A DNA stretch of 64,000 bases, from positions 393,149 to 457,148 of the forward strand of contig DHWB01000003.1 in assembly GCA_002412965.1 (NCBI GenBank), in the 5' to 3' direction. The DNA is from Desulfomicrobium sp. UBA5193 (GTDB lineage Bacteria > Desulfobacterota > Desulfovibrionia > Desulfovibrionales > Desulfomicrobiaceae). Under the pieces are notes generated by a model. That model searched no databases, was not told the origin of the DNA, and saw only the letters and a list, made by a program, of their open reading frames with translations. This document shows positions 34,285 to 43,430 of the stretch, piece after piece (the first letter of the stretch is position 1; every line of letters starts with the position of its first letter). Position numbers and translations under genes: made by a program.

Positions 34285-35628
34285 ATGGCGCAGGAACAAT
34301 TCTCCATCTTGGCTTCGTTTGTCGGTAATAATGGAAAAATATGCATTTTATGCCGGGAACTGGGGATTCGGAAAACCATCACAACCATGGTCAACGAGCT
34401 TGGGTTGTCGCCACTCGCTATTTCCGTCACGGATGATTTCAGGGAAGTAAAAGCGCATAAGATTTTTATCAATTCATTGGAAAAATACAAAGAATTGCTG
34501 CTTATAATGGACTTCAACAACGAAAATAGTGCGGTCTATTTTCATTTGCTCGATAGTATTTATGCAAAATATCAGGATAAGCTGAAGACGATTGCAATCG
34601 TCGATAAGGCATACCAGGGATTGATCAGTCTGCTTTACGCCCGTGGAGCTCGGGCTGTTCTGATAAAGCCGTTCACCCCGAATGATCTCAAGTCCCGGAT
34701 CATGTCTCTTTTTGCGGAGGCTTCCATATTGGAGCGTCTCATCGAAGTTGGAAAGGGATGCCTTGAGAAGAAGGAGCACGGGAAAGCGTTGGCTATCTGC
34801 CAGAAGATCGCATCGGAATACGAGCAGACGCACCAGGCTCTTCTTTTTTGCGGGGATGTGCATCTGGCGCTTGGCGAATACAGAAAGGCCGGGCGCTACT
34901 ACATACGCGGTTTCCAGGACGAGCAGTTGAGCTTTCAGGCGTATGCCAGCCTCGCGAAGCTGTGCTCGGTGACCAAAAGGGCGCGGGGTGAGATTTTTTG
35001 GCTCAAGAAGTTCGCGCAGATCAATACGCTCGATTATACGAATTACCTAAAAATCGGGGAGTTATGCTTGCTGCGAAAAATAGAGGGCGACGCGAAAGAG
35101 TTTTTCAACAAATCGATCAACGCAGCGCGCAAAATCGCATCCGAAGATCGCGTGTCCAGTTTGATTTTTGATATCGCGAATGTTTGCGTCGAGAATGAAT
35201 CGCTCGAAATGTCGAAAGAATATTCGACAATGGTATTGCGGAACGGAAACGTGGACAAGACGTTGTTGAGCGAAGCAGCCTATTTCCGGATGAATAAGCT
35301 CAATGATCCAGATGGCGCGTGTGGCATCTATTCGCTTCTTGCGGTCCGAGAAGAGAAGCGAAATACGAAAATGGACGTCGCTTTCTGGTCAACAGCGTTG
35401 TATAATGCCGCCATTTGCCATCATGTTGCGTATGCAAATCAGAAAATGATCAAACAAAAGAACAGCCCCAAGAGAGCAAGTGATTTTATATTCGAAATAT
35501 TGAGCGTCAACCCGGATTTTGGAAAAGATGACCCGAACATCAACGCGAATATCATGGCCATCGCCAGCAATCCACTGCAGCAAAACATCCCGCTGAACTC
35601 CCTGTTGACCAAACTGGGCAGGCTGTAG
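34285..35628 (+). CDS. Receiver-like domain plus TPR repeats, signalling scaffold of unknown role
   Basis: ATG 34285 (MAQEQFSILASF) has GAGGGG 5 bases upstream and gives 447 residues. Residues 1-130 resemble a response-regulator receiver (LLLIMDFNN around the acceptor position, LIKPFTPNDLKSRI at the end) but lack a clear N-terminal acidic pair. From about residue 140 there are helical TPR-like repeats (GKALAICQKIASEYEQ, GDVHLALGEYRKAGRYY). It resembles the response-regulator/TPR proteins of deltaproteobacteria. No cognate kinase is adjacent. Confidence 0.65.
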   Translation: MAQEQFSILASFVGNNGKICILCRELGIRKTITTMVNELGLSPLAISVTDDFREVKAHKIFINSLEKYKELLLIMDFNNENSAVYFHLLDSIYAKYQDKLKTIAIVDKAYQGLISLLYARGARAVLIKPFTPNDLKSRIMSLFAEASILERLIEVGKGCLEKKEHGKALAICQKIASEYEQTHQALLFCGDVHLALGEYRKAGRYYIRGFQDEQLSFQAYASLAKLCSVTKRARGEIFWLKKFAQINTLDYTNYLKIGELCLLRKIEGDAKEFFNKSINAARKIASEDRVSSLIFDIANVCVENESLEMSKEYSTMVLRNGNVDKTLLSEAAYFRMNKLNDPDGACGIYSLLAVREEKRNTKMDVAFWSTALYNAAICHHVAYANQKMIKQKNSPKRASDFIFEILSVNPDFGKDDPNINANIMAIASNPLQQNIPLNSLLTKLGRL

Positions 35629-35753
35629 CGGAAAGGTTCGAGAATAAGGACCGCCCACCAAAAAGAAGACGCGTCGGATCAGACTCGCAAGGAACAGTGG
35701 GGGAGGGAAAGCACGCTCCCCGTCTGCAGCGGATTCCGCGATCCCCTTTACCC

Positions 35754-36440
35754 TCACCAGCGTCTTGAGTGACCATAGCGACCGGGACCGTAGTGCCCGT
35801 GATGGTACGGCCTGTATCCCCGGTGTCCGCCCCAATAATCTCCTGGCCACATCCACGCGCCCCCGATCCAGACAAGGCTCGGCCTCGGGGCCACATAAAT
35901 CGTCTCCGGAATTGGCGCTGAGCGGACTGGTCCGGTCACGACCCGCGCCGAGGGCGTCCGGGTCTGCGTGTTGAGCATGTAATCTATGATGTTCTCGCTG
36001 ACGCCCTCGTCTTTGAGACCAATGATCTCGGTTGTGGTCAAACGATAGACCGTGCGCGAGTTGCGGATCTGGCTGATGATAAGTTCATCGCTGACCCCCG
36101 CGCGTGCGAGTTCTTTCACATCCGCAACGGTCAACGGCTCATTCTGCTCAATCCGTTCATACGTCTGCGGGGCCTGGGCCTGGAGTTGCGCCTCCTGCTG
36201 CGCATCCATGCCGTGTCCGATAAGGCCTCCGGCGATGGCACCGATTGCTCCGCCGAGCAACGCTCCTTCCCCGGAATGCGAGGCCATGGCGCCGATGGCC
36301 GCACCCGTGGCCGCGCCGCTCAAAGCGCCGGAACCGGTGTAGTCGGGGCGTCCGCCAGGATACATGCATCCGGTGGCAAAAACTCCGAGAAATCCGATCA
36401 GCAAGACATTTTGAACTGTTTTCATATGACCGCTCTTCAT
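35754..36440 (-). CDS. Glycine-zipper outer-membrane lipoprotein
   Basis: This 228-residue protein has a short signal ending in a lipobox-like FATGC (residue 25). A glycine zipper follows (ALSGAATGAAIGAMASHSG, ALLGGAIGAIAGGLIGHG), with a helical middle part and a Tyr/His/Gly-rich tail. Glycine-zipper 2TM proteins insert in or span the outer membrane. ATG 36440 or 36425 are both possible starts. The function is unknown; a cell-envelope role is inferred. Confidence 0.7.
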   Translation of the reverse strand: MKSGHMKTVQNVLLIGFLGVFATGCMYPGGRPDYTGSGALSGAATGAAIGAMASHSGEGALLGGAIGAIAGGLIGHGMDAQQEAQLQAQAPQTYERIEQNEPLTVADVKELARAGVSDELIISQIRNSRTVYRLTTTEIIGLKDEGVSENIIDYMLNTQTRTPSARVVTGPVRSAPIPETIYVAPRPSLVWIGGAWMWPGDYWGGHRGYRPYHHGHYGPGRYGHSRRW

Positions 36441-36913
36441 GCTCCTTCATTGTGCATTTTAAATTTTGCGCGAGAGCATGTTTCTAGCATAAAGCGTGCG
36501 AGAGCGTATTCTTTTAACATTAATTTACCCTGTCGCCGGAAAAGCGCCTTCCTGAGAGGGTGCGCAACGACCAGCGGTGAATAGTCGATACTGCCCGATC
36601 AAAATAAAATGATGTTCGCGTGAAAAATTTGCACGGTCATCGCCGCTGACTCCGGAAAGTGCACGGTGGCGGATTTCGCGTTTTTGGAGGGAAAGGCTCA
36701 CATCCCGACGCTGCGGGAGTTGGAAGAAGCATATAACCGAAGAGTCTTGACGATTGAGCCAAACCAGGCTCGCGGCCGAACTAATCGGAATCACCTCAGT
36801 CGCCCTGTGGTGGGTCTGGTGATTCCTTCCAATGTCTAATCCATCCCCCTTTGAAACAGCGGACCTGGCGCAGTTGATGCTGTCCTTGTTTACAGCATCA
36901 ACCGTTCGCGGTC
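36441..36913. other. Non-coding gap with an 11-bp stem-loop at 36873-36902
   Basis: No gene is supported. GTTGATGCTGT (36873-36883) pairs perfectly with ACAGCATCAAC (36892-36902), 11 bases beyond the stop of the ferredoxin gene. It is probably the 3' end structure of the pot-patA-AOR-ferredoxin transcript, although no T-run follows. The remainder shows nothing assignable. Confidence 0.5.
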
Positions 36914-37435
36914 CTACAGACCGTTTTTCGCCCCCACCAGCCTTCGCGCCAACTTAGTCCGTTTTCCCTCCGGCGATCCAGCCGTACACCTCTCTTTCAT
37001 CTGCATTCCACGCCTTTTGCGCAGGTCCTTGTCCGGTTCGGTGAAGACCAGCGCTTCTGCGGAGCATTCGGCCACGCAGCTTGGCTCGCCTGCGCATAAA
37101 TCGCATTTGATGGCCACATTTTTCGCGCCCATCCGAATCTGTCCCCAGGGGCAGGCGTCCACGCAGGAGCCGCAACCGGTGCATTTGTCCGTGTGGACCA
37201 GCACGGTGCCGGATTCGTCGTGACGAATCGCTCCTTCCGGGCAGGCGGCCAGGCAGTCGGGGTTGGCGCACTGGAAGCAGACGCTGGGCACCGAGCGGCC
37301 AAGGAGCGGGAAGTTGTCCATCCCGAGGCGGGCCAGGGACGGGGCGAAGACGCCGTCGTGGGTGGCCGAGCAGGCGGCCTGACAGCGGCCGCAGCCCGTG
37401 CATTTTTCCGGCAGAGCCACCAATATTCTAGGCAT
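36914..37435 (-). CDS. Four-cluster ferredoxin-like electron-transfer subunit (AOR partner)
   Basis: This 173-residue protein carries the iron-sulfur motifs CTGCGRCQAAC, CFQCANPDCLAACP, CTGCGSCVDACP and CDLCAGEPSCVAEC. It is the HycB/DmsB-type arrangement for four [4Fe-4S] clusters. It overlaps the end of the AOR gene by 8 bases. Such proteins accept electrons from the AOR catalytic subunit and pass them to ferredoxin, NAD or a membrane complex. The basic tail after residue 140 is unusual. Confidence 0.88.
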   Translation of the reverse strand: MPRILVALPEKCTGCGRCQAACSATHDGVFAPSLARLGMDNFPLLGRSVPSVCFQCANPDCLAACPEGAIRHDESGTVLVHTDKCTGCGSCVDACPWGQIRMGAKNVAIKCDLCAGEPSCVAECSAEALVFTEPDKDLRKRRGMQMKERCTAGSPEGKRTKLARRLVGAKNGL

Positions 37436-39209
37436 GTCGCACCTCCGCGTTCGTCAATGGCAGAAGGCCCAGGGCGGCCAGGGTCGCGGGCCTGGGCACG
37501 GCGTCCGCATCCCAGCCCCGCGCCGCATAATAGAGAGACTTCATGGCTTCCAACTCATCCATGTCCAGGGTGCGGCCTTCGTGCGGTCCGCCGTGCAAAG
37601 CCTGGGTAAGGATTTTTTTGGGCAGGCTGTCATCGGTGGCCGTGAACCCTTCGCGGTTGTTCAGCAGGCGCAGCAGATTCCAGATTCGTTCCCCGGCGCG
37701 GTCCAGTTCCTCGGCCATGACGGTTTCGCCCAGACCCGCCGAGAGCTGCCGGGCCAAGTATTCGGTGGTGATCGTGCCCCAGAAATCGCAGATGCACATG
37801 GCCCACTTGATGGCGTTCAGGTTCTGGGCCGCGACCACGTCCTTGGCCAGTTGCTCGCCGTCAAAGGGATTCTCGGCGAAGATGGTGAAGGCCCGCAGAT
37901 GGCAGGCCCCGCGTTCACTGGTGGCGTAGGCCAGGCCCATGCCGTGGTTGCCGCGCGGTTCGTAGGCGGGAAATTCCATGCCCTTGGATTCGACGGCCAG
38001 GTCTTCGGCCGCGTATTTTGCGGCCAGCCGTTTCACTCCCAGGGCCAGGTCGCGGCCCCGGTCCGTGGACAGGCGGGCCATCTCCTCCACTACGGCCAGA
38101 TACTCCGGCACGCCGCCGAAGCGCAGTCCGAAGTCGCGCAGTCCCTGCTCGGCCATGTCCATGGCCAGACCGATGGTCGCGCCACTTGAGATGGTGTCCA
38201 GTCCCAGGTCGTCGCAGATGCGGTTGAAGCGGGCGATGCTGGCCAGATCGTTCACGCCGCAGTTGGAGCCGCCCAGGCACAGGGTCTCGTATTCCGGGCC
38301 TTCGATCTCCACCCCGTCTATGCGGGTGAACTTGCCGCAGGCCATGGGGCAGGACCAGCAGGCCCGCTCCCCGGCGCGGGCCGCCTTCATGGCGTCGCTG
38401 TCCAGACCGGATTTCTCCGTGTTCACGCCAAGGCTGAAGTTGCGGGTGGGGTGGATGCCCATCTCGTTGGTCAGGTCGACCAGCACCGGGGTGCCGTCGG
38501 TCTTGGCCCACAGGTTGTCGCCGGTCAAAAGGGATTCGGTCTTGGCCTGGGTCATGATGGACAGGAAGGACTTCATGTCGGCCACGCGCACCGCGCCCGT
38601 GCCTCGGCAGGCCACGGCTTTGAGATTCTTGGAGCCGAACAGCGCGCCCGTCCCGCCCCGTCCCAGTTGGCGGTAGGCCTCGGTCCCGATGCAGGAAAAG
38701 GAGACGAGGTTTTCCCCCGCCGGACCGATGGACAGGGTCTTGGCCCCTCCGGTCAGCTGCTGCAGTTTTTCTTCAGTCTCGAAGATGCCCAGACCCCAGA
38801 GTTTCGAGGCGTCGCGCAGTTCGGCCCGGCCATTTCGGATGAACAGGTACACCGGCACCTCGGACCTGCCGGTGATGACCATCCCGTCGAACCCGGCAAA
38901 TTTCAGCTCAGGCCCGAAGGCTCCGCCCGCGTTGGATTCGAAGACCGTGCCCGTGTGCGGGCTCTTGGACATGAAGCAGAAGCGGGCGCTCAAGGGCACA
39001 AGTGTGCCGCAGAGCGGGCCGGTCATGATGATCACCGGATTGTCCGGGGACAGGGGGTCGGTGCCGGGGGCGGAGTATTCCTGGAAATACCGCGCCGCCA
39101 GACCCCATCCGCCCCAGTACTCGCGCAGCCAATCCTGGCGCAGGGGACGCGCTGTCGCTGTTCCCGCAGTCAGATCCACATGCAGAACGGAGCCGGTGTA
39201 CAGATTCAT
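37428..39209 (-). CDS. aor: Tungsten aldehyde:ferredoxin oxidoreductase (AOR 2), putative 4-aminobutanal oxidation
   Basis: This 593-residue AOR-family protein has LYTGSVLHVDLTAGTA at the start, the pterin segment GRGGTGALFGSKNLKAV, and the cluster motif CWSCPMAC. It follows the putrescine aminotransferase gene by 9 bases and precedes its ferredoxin partner. The aminotransferase makes 4-aminobutanal from putrescine. Oxidation of this aldehyde to GABA by the AOR is a context inference, in place of the usual NAD-dependent dehydrogenase. Confidence 0.87.
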   Translation of the reverse strand: MNLYTGSVLHVDLTAGTATARPLRQDWLREYWGGWGLAARYFQEYSAPGTDPLSPDNPVIIMTGPLCGTLVPLSARFCFMSKSPHTGTVFESNAGGAFGPELKFAGFDGMVITGRSEVPVYLFIRNGRAELRDASKLWGLGIFETEEKLQQLTGGAKTLSIGPAGENLVSFSCIGTEAYRQLGRGGTGALFGSKNLKAVACRGTGAVRVADMKSFLSIMTQAKTESLLTGDNLWAKTDGTPVLVDLTNEMGIHPTRNFSLGVNTEKSGLDSDAMKAARAGERACWSCPMACGKFTRIDGVEIEGPEYETLCLGGSNCGVNDLASIARFNRICDDLGLDTISSGATIGLAMDMAEQGLRDFGLRFGGVPEYLAVVEEMARLSTDRGRDLALGVKRLAAKYAAEDLAVESKGMEFPAYEPRGNHGMGLAYATSERGACHLRAFTIFAENPFDGEQLAKDVVAAQNLNAIKWAMCICDFWGTITTEYLARQLSAGLGETVMAEELDRAGERIWNLLRLLNNREGFTATDDSLPKKILTQALHGGPHEGRTLDMDELEAMKSLYYAARGWDADAVPRPATLAALGLLPLTNAEVRHA

Positions 39210-39218
39210 GTCTCCTCC

Positions 39219-40571
39219 TTACACGGCGATGCTTTTGAAGGTGTCTTCCAGTCGGTTCAAGACTTCATCGATCTGCTCATATGAAATGGTCAGGGCCGGT
39301 TCAAAGCGGATGACCTTCGCGTTGGTCAGGGTTCCGGCGGTCAGCACCCGGCGGGCGAAGAGTCCTGCCGCGACCTTGTAGCCGATCTCGTCGTCCACGA
39401 AGTTCATGCCGATCAGAAGACCCTTGCCCGTGATGCTCTCCAGTATGCCAGGGTAGAGCCCCTTCAGTTCGCTGAGCTTGCCCATGACATACGCGCCCTT
39501 GTCCCTGGCCTGGCCGGGGGTGTCCTCGTCCAGCATGACCTCGACGTGGGCCAAGGCCGCCGCGCAGGCCAGAGGGTTCCCGCCCGTGGTCGTGGTGTGC
39601 ATGAAGGGGTTGGGAGTCAGGCATTCCCAGATCCTGGCCTTGGCGAAGAAGGCGCTCATGGCCACCACGCCGCCGCCGAGGGCCTTGCCGAAGCACATGA
39701 TGTCCGGGGTCACGTCCCAGTGGTCCACGCCGAAGATGGTGCCCGTGCGGCCGAAGCCCGTCTGGACCTCGTCGGCGATGAGCAGCACGCCGTAGTGGTC
39801 GCAGATCTCGCGCAGGCGCGGCCAGTAGTCGTCCGGCGGCACCACGGCCCCGGCCTCGCCCTGGATGGGCTCGGCCACCACTGCGGCCACGCCCTGGCCC
39901 ACGGCCTGGGCGATGGACAGGGCGCGCTCGACCTGTTCGGCGTCGCCGAATTCCACGTGGGTCACGTTTTCCAGGAGCGGCATGGCCGGTTCGCGGTACA
40001 CGGCCTTGCCCAGGAGCGAGAGCGCGCCCAGGGACTTGCCGTGAAAACCTTTCAGGGTGGAGATGAACCCGGCCTTGCCCGTGTACATCTTGGCCAGCTT
40101 CATGGCCCCGTCCACGGCCTCGGTGCCGCTGTTGGCGAAGAAGCCGTTTTGGATGTCGCCGGGGGTCAAAAGGGCGATGACGCGCGCCAGCTGTGCGCGC
40201 AGGGGGTCGAGCATCTCCTGGCTGTACTGCGGGGAGCGGTCGAGCTGGGCCTTGACGGCGGCCACGATCTTCGGGTGGCGGATGCCGGGGCTGTAGAGGC
40301 CGAAGCCGCCGAGGATGTCGATGAACTCGCGGCCCAGCACGTCGCGCATGACCGAACCCTGACCCTGCCATTCGGTGTAGGCGAAATCCTCGGCCTGGGT
40401 CACGGACTTGCGGTAGCTCAGAAAGCCCTTGTTGATGTGGTCCCGGAAGTTCTCGACGGTCTTCCTGGCGATGTCCTGCCTTCGCTCCAGGGTCAGCTGG
40501 TCGTCGGGGGTGTGGATGGCTTCGAGCATGAAACGGGCTTCGGCCCGGGCCTTTGAGATGTCGCGATGCAT
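39219..40571 (-). CDS. patA: Putrescine aminotransferase (class III, PatA/YgjG type)
   Basis: This 450-residue PLP enzyme resembles E. coli YgjG along its length. Examples are the shared beginning HINKGFLSYRKSVTQAEDF, then FIDILGGFGLYSPG, SQEMLDPLRAQLA, GFHGKSLGALSL and LLIADEVQTGFGRTG. The PLP lysine lies in CFGKALGGGVV. It transfers an amino group from putrescine (also cadaverine) to 2-oxoglutarate or pyruvate, giving 4-aminobutanal. The gene stands behind potABCD-type uptake genes and before an AOR, which supports the assignment. Confidence 0.88.
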   Translation of the reverse strand: MHRDISKARAEARFMLEAIHTPDDQLTLERRQDIARKTVENFRDHINKGFLSYRKSVTQAEDFAYTEWQGQGSVMRDVLGREFIDILGGFGLYSPGIRHPKIVAAVKAQLDRSPQYSQEMLDPLRAQLARVIALLTPGDIQNGFFANSGTEAVDGAMKLAKMYTGKAGFISTLKGFHGKSLGALSLLGKAVYREPAMPLLENVTHVEFGDAEQVERALSIAQAVGQGVAAVVAEPIQGEAGAVVPPDDYWPRLREICDHYGVLLIADEVQTGFGRTGTIFGVDHWDVTPDIMCFGKALGGGVVAMSAFFAKARIWECLTPNPFMHTTTTGGNPLACAAALAHVEVMLDEDTPGQARDKGAYVMGKLSELKGLYPGILESITGKGLLIGMNFVDDEIGYKVAAGLFARRVLTAGTLTNAKVIRFEPALTISYEQIDEVLNRLEDTFKSIAV

Positions 40572-40643
40572 GATGGTTTCTCCAAAAATTTCTGAGTGCA
40601 GGCCGCACTGGCCGGGTCCGGGCGTCAGGGCTTGCGGGATTGT

Positions 40644-40668
40644 TCGCGGACGGACCAGCCGTCCGCGA
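40644..40668 (-). other. Stem-loop behind potD
   Basis: TCGCGGACGG (40644-40653) pairs perfectly with CCGTCCGCGA (40659-40668), inside the 118-base gap to patA. There is no T-run. It probably protects the potD message or sets the potD to patA ratio. Confidence 0.6.
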
Positions 40669-40689
40669 TGCGTGACGTTGCCTACGGAG

Positions 40690-41727
40690 CTAGCGGGTCT
40701 TGATCATGGTCCACATCTCGTCGTAGATGCGCGCCCCGTCGCCCAGGTCATTGATGAACTGCAGTTTGCCCATGTATTCGTCCTTGGGGTAGATGGCTTC
40801 GTTCTGCAGGTCTTCGGGGGTGATGAAGGGCTTGGCTGCGTCGTTGGGAGTAGGGTAGCGGGTCCAGTTGGACAGTCCGGCCCCGACCTTGGCATCCAGG
40901 ATGTAGTTCATGAACGCGTAGGCGGCTTCGGGATGGGGGGCCTGGGCCGGAATGGCCATGTTGTCCACCCAGATGACCGTGCCCTCGACCGGGTTGGCGA
41001 AGGCCACGTTCTCGGGGTCTTCCTCCACGCCGCGCAGTCCGTCACCGTTGTAGGTGATGGCGGCCACGGCTCCGCCGGACAGGACCTTGGCCCGGCCGCC
41101 GACTCCGCCCTCGAAGCCTTGAAAGTTGGGGCTCTTCTTGGTGGCGAGCATCAGTTCGACCACCTTCTTGAGCTCTTCGGTGTCCGTGGTGTTCACGCTC
41201 ATGCCGAGGAAGCACTGGGCGATGCCCAGCATCTCGCGCACTGAGTCCAGCAGCACGAACGAACCTGCGTGCTTGTTCGCGTCGAACATGGTCGCCCAGG
41301 AGATGGGGCCGGTGACCTTCTTCGTGTTGTATAGCATGCCCAGGGTGCCCCACTGGTAGGCCACGGTGTGGGCGTTCTTTGGGTCGTAGGGCACGTCGAT
41401 GAACTTGGCATTGAGGTTCTTCATGTTCGGGATCTTGGAATGATCCAGTTCCTTCAGAAGGCCCAGTTTGATCATGGCCGGAATGCCGTAGTCCGTGGGC
41501 ACGACCAGATCGTACTGGCTGGCCCCGCCGGCCTGGAGCTTGGCCATCATGTCTTCCATGGTCTCGTAATAGTCCACGCGGACCTTGATACCGGTCTCTT
41601 TCTCGAAATTGGGAACGATCTCCGGCCCCATGTACTCGGACCAGATGTACAGGTTCAGTTCCTGGGCGGACCAGGCCGAGGCGGTGGTCAGCAGCACGAA
41701 GACGAGGGCAAGCAGGATCTTACGCAT
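40690..41727 (-). CDS. potD: Polyamine ABC transporter substrate-binding protein (PotD/PotF type)
   Basis: This 345-residue protein has a signal peptide (1-20) followed by AQELNLYIWSEYMGPEIV, the standard start of PotD/PotF. Other landmarks are LQAGGASQYDLVVPTDY and YNGDGLRGVEEDPE. It overlaps potC by 8 bases. Because it is last of the four transport genes and precedes patA, putrescine or a related diamine is the likely ligand. Confidence 0.9.
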   Translation of the reverse strand: MRKILLALVFVLLTTASAWSAQELNLYIWSEYMGPEIVPNFEKETGIKVRVDYYETMEDMMAKLQAGGASQYDLVVPTDYGIPAMIKLGLLKELDHSKIPNMKNLNAKFIDVPYDPKNAHTVAYQWGTLGMLYNTKKVTGPISWATMFDANKHAGSFVLLDSVREMLGIAQCFLGMSVNTTDTEELKKVVELMLATKKSPNFQGFEGGVGGRAKVLSGGAVAAITYNGDGLRGVEEDPENVAFANPVEGTVIWVDNMAIPAQAPHPEAAYAFMNYILDAKVGAGLSNWTRYPTPNDAAKPFITPEDLQNEAIYPKDEYMGKLQFINDLGDGARIYDEMWTMIKTR

Positions 41728-42529
41728 GTTTTTTCTCCTTGGTGGAAGTGCGTGAAAACCGTTCGGCGATGACCACGGCCAGAATGGTGATCAGCAAAAC
41801 GATGGTGGACAGGGCATGGATGTCCGGGGTCACTCCCCGGCGGACCTGGGCATAGATGTAGAGTGGCAGGGTCATGGACGACGGCCCGGCCGTGAAGAAG
41901 CTGATGACGAAGTCGTCCAGCGACATGGTGAAGGCCAGCATGGCCCCGGCCACGATGCCGGGACGCAGCAGCGGCAGGGTTACGTGGCGCAGCAGAAAGA
42001 GGTTGTCGGCATACAGGTCGCGGGCGGCCTCCTCGATTTTCGTGGAGATGGCGGCCAGGCGGCTGCCCACGACCAGGGCCACGAAGGCGATCTGAAAGGT
42101 GATATGGCCGATGACCATGTTCAGCATGCCCGGATCAAAGGCTGACGAGACATAGCGCAGCAGGGCGAAGGCGATGACCAGGGCGGCGGCGAAGACGATT
42201 TCGGGCGTGACCACTGGCAGGTGCAGGATCAGGTCGAAGAACCCGGCCCAGCGCTTGCCCCACGGGTGTCGCTTGATGCCGATGGCCACGGCCGTGCCCA
42301 GGACCGTGGAAACCACGGTCGAGACCACGGCCAGAAAGAGGGTGTTGCGGGCCGCTTCCAGAACCAGGGAGTTGGCGGCCAGCTGGAAATACCAGTCCAG
42401 GGTGAAGCCCTTCCAGGTCAGGCCGAAGCGCGAGGCGTTGACGGAGAACACGGCCACGGCGAAGAGCGGAATGTAGAGGAAGCACAAGGCCCCGATGGCC
42501 ACTAGGCGGAAGAAAGGATGGATTTTCAA
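41720..42529 (-). CDS. potC: Polyamine ABC transporter permease (PotC type)
   Basis: This 269-residue protein has six hydrophobic segments and the ABC loop EEAARDLYADNLFLLRHVTLPLLRPG, the usual EAA motif. The extracytoplasmic segment NASRFGLTWKGFTLDWY is typical of PotC. It overlaps potB by 4 bases. It pairs with PotB in the inner membrane. Confidence 0.9.
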   Translation of the reverse strand: MKIHPFFRLVAIGALCFLYIPLFAVAVFSVNASRFGLTWKGFTLDWYFQLAANSLVLEAARNTLFLAVVSTVVSTVLGTAVAIGIKRHPWGKRWAGFFDLILHLPVVTPEIVFAAALVIAFALLRYVSSAFDPGMLNMVIGHITFQIAFVALVVGSRLAAISTKIEEAARDLYADNLFLLRHVTLPLLRPGIVAGAMLAFTMSLDDFVISFFTAGPSSMTLPLYIYAQVRRGVTPDIHALSTIVLLITILAVVIAERFSRTSTKEKKHA

Positions 42530-43430
42530 TGCACCGCCTCCTTGCCGCCGGTCTTGCGCAGCACCCAGATGCCGATGAAGGTCAGGAGCATGAGCCCGAG
42601 GCTCACGGCCGCGCCGAAGGGCCAGTCGCGGCTGGTGCCGAACTGCTGCTGGATGAGGTTGCCGACCAGCATGTATTTTGCCCCGCCCAGAAAATCCGGG
42701 ACCAGGAACATGCCCATGGCCGGGATGAATGTCAGAGTCACGCCCACGGCCAAGCCCGGCGTGGTCTGGGCAGGATGGCGTGCCGGAACACGCGCCAGGA
42801 GCCGGAGTAAAGGTCGCGGGCCGCCTCGACCAGGGACCAGTCCAGCTTCTCCACGTTGGCGTAGAGCGGCATGGTCACGAAGGGCAGGAAGGTGCCGACC
42901 ATGCCGAGATAGACGGCAAACGGCGTGGGGTAGAGCGGCGCGTCGGGAGCGATGAAGCCGAGGAACGAGGCCAGTTTGGCCAGGGGCATCTGCGGCGCGA
43001 GGACCAGCAGCCACGCGTAGGTGCGGATGACCAGGTTGGTCCAGAACGGGATGATGACCAGTGTCAGCCAGAAGTAGCGCTTCCGGGCCGGCTTGCAGGC
43101 GATGTAGAAGCACAGGGGGTAGGACAGGAGCACGCAGATGATCGTGGTCACGGCCGCGACCACGCAGCTGCGCCCGAGGATGATCAGGTAGTCCGGGGAC
43201 CAGCCGAAGGTGCCGTAGCCCAGCAGACGGTAGAAATTGTTCCAGGTGAATTCCCACACGATCTGGCCGTAGCTCCCGCGCGAGGCGAAACCGACGGGGA
43301 TGAGGGCCAGCATGGGGATGGCCAGGAAGACGAGGGTCCAGGCGATGCCTGGCGAAAGATGGGCCAGCCCCCGCCGCAGGAGGCTGCGGGAGGTGGTCAG
43401 CTCGCCGTACCAGATGACGGTGTCAGTCAT
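42526..43430 (-). pseudogene. potB: Polyamine ABC transporter permease PotB, one-base frameshift
   Basis: ATG 43430 (MTDTVIWYGEL) starts a PotB-like reading frame that runs normally to the EAA motif (EAARDLYSGSWRVFRHAILP). It then turns into PRPRRAWPWA and stops at 42738. The continuation QTTPGLAVGVTLTFIPAMG to KEAVH is intact in the next frame and ends at 42526. One C missing from a C-run at 42768-42770 (GGG on the plus strand) explains this exactly. Restored, the protein has 301 residues. It is either a true mutation that disables putrescine uptake or a sequencing error; the intact rest of the operon favours an error or a very recent event. Confidence 0.85.
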
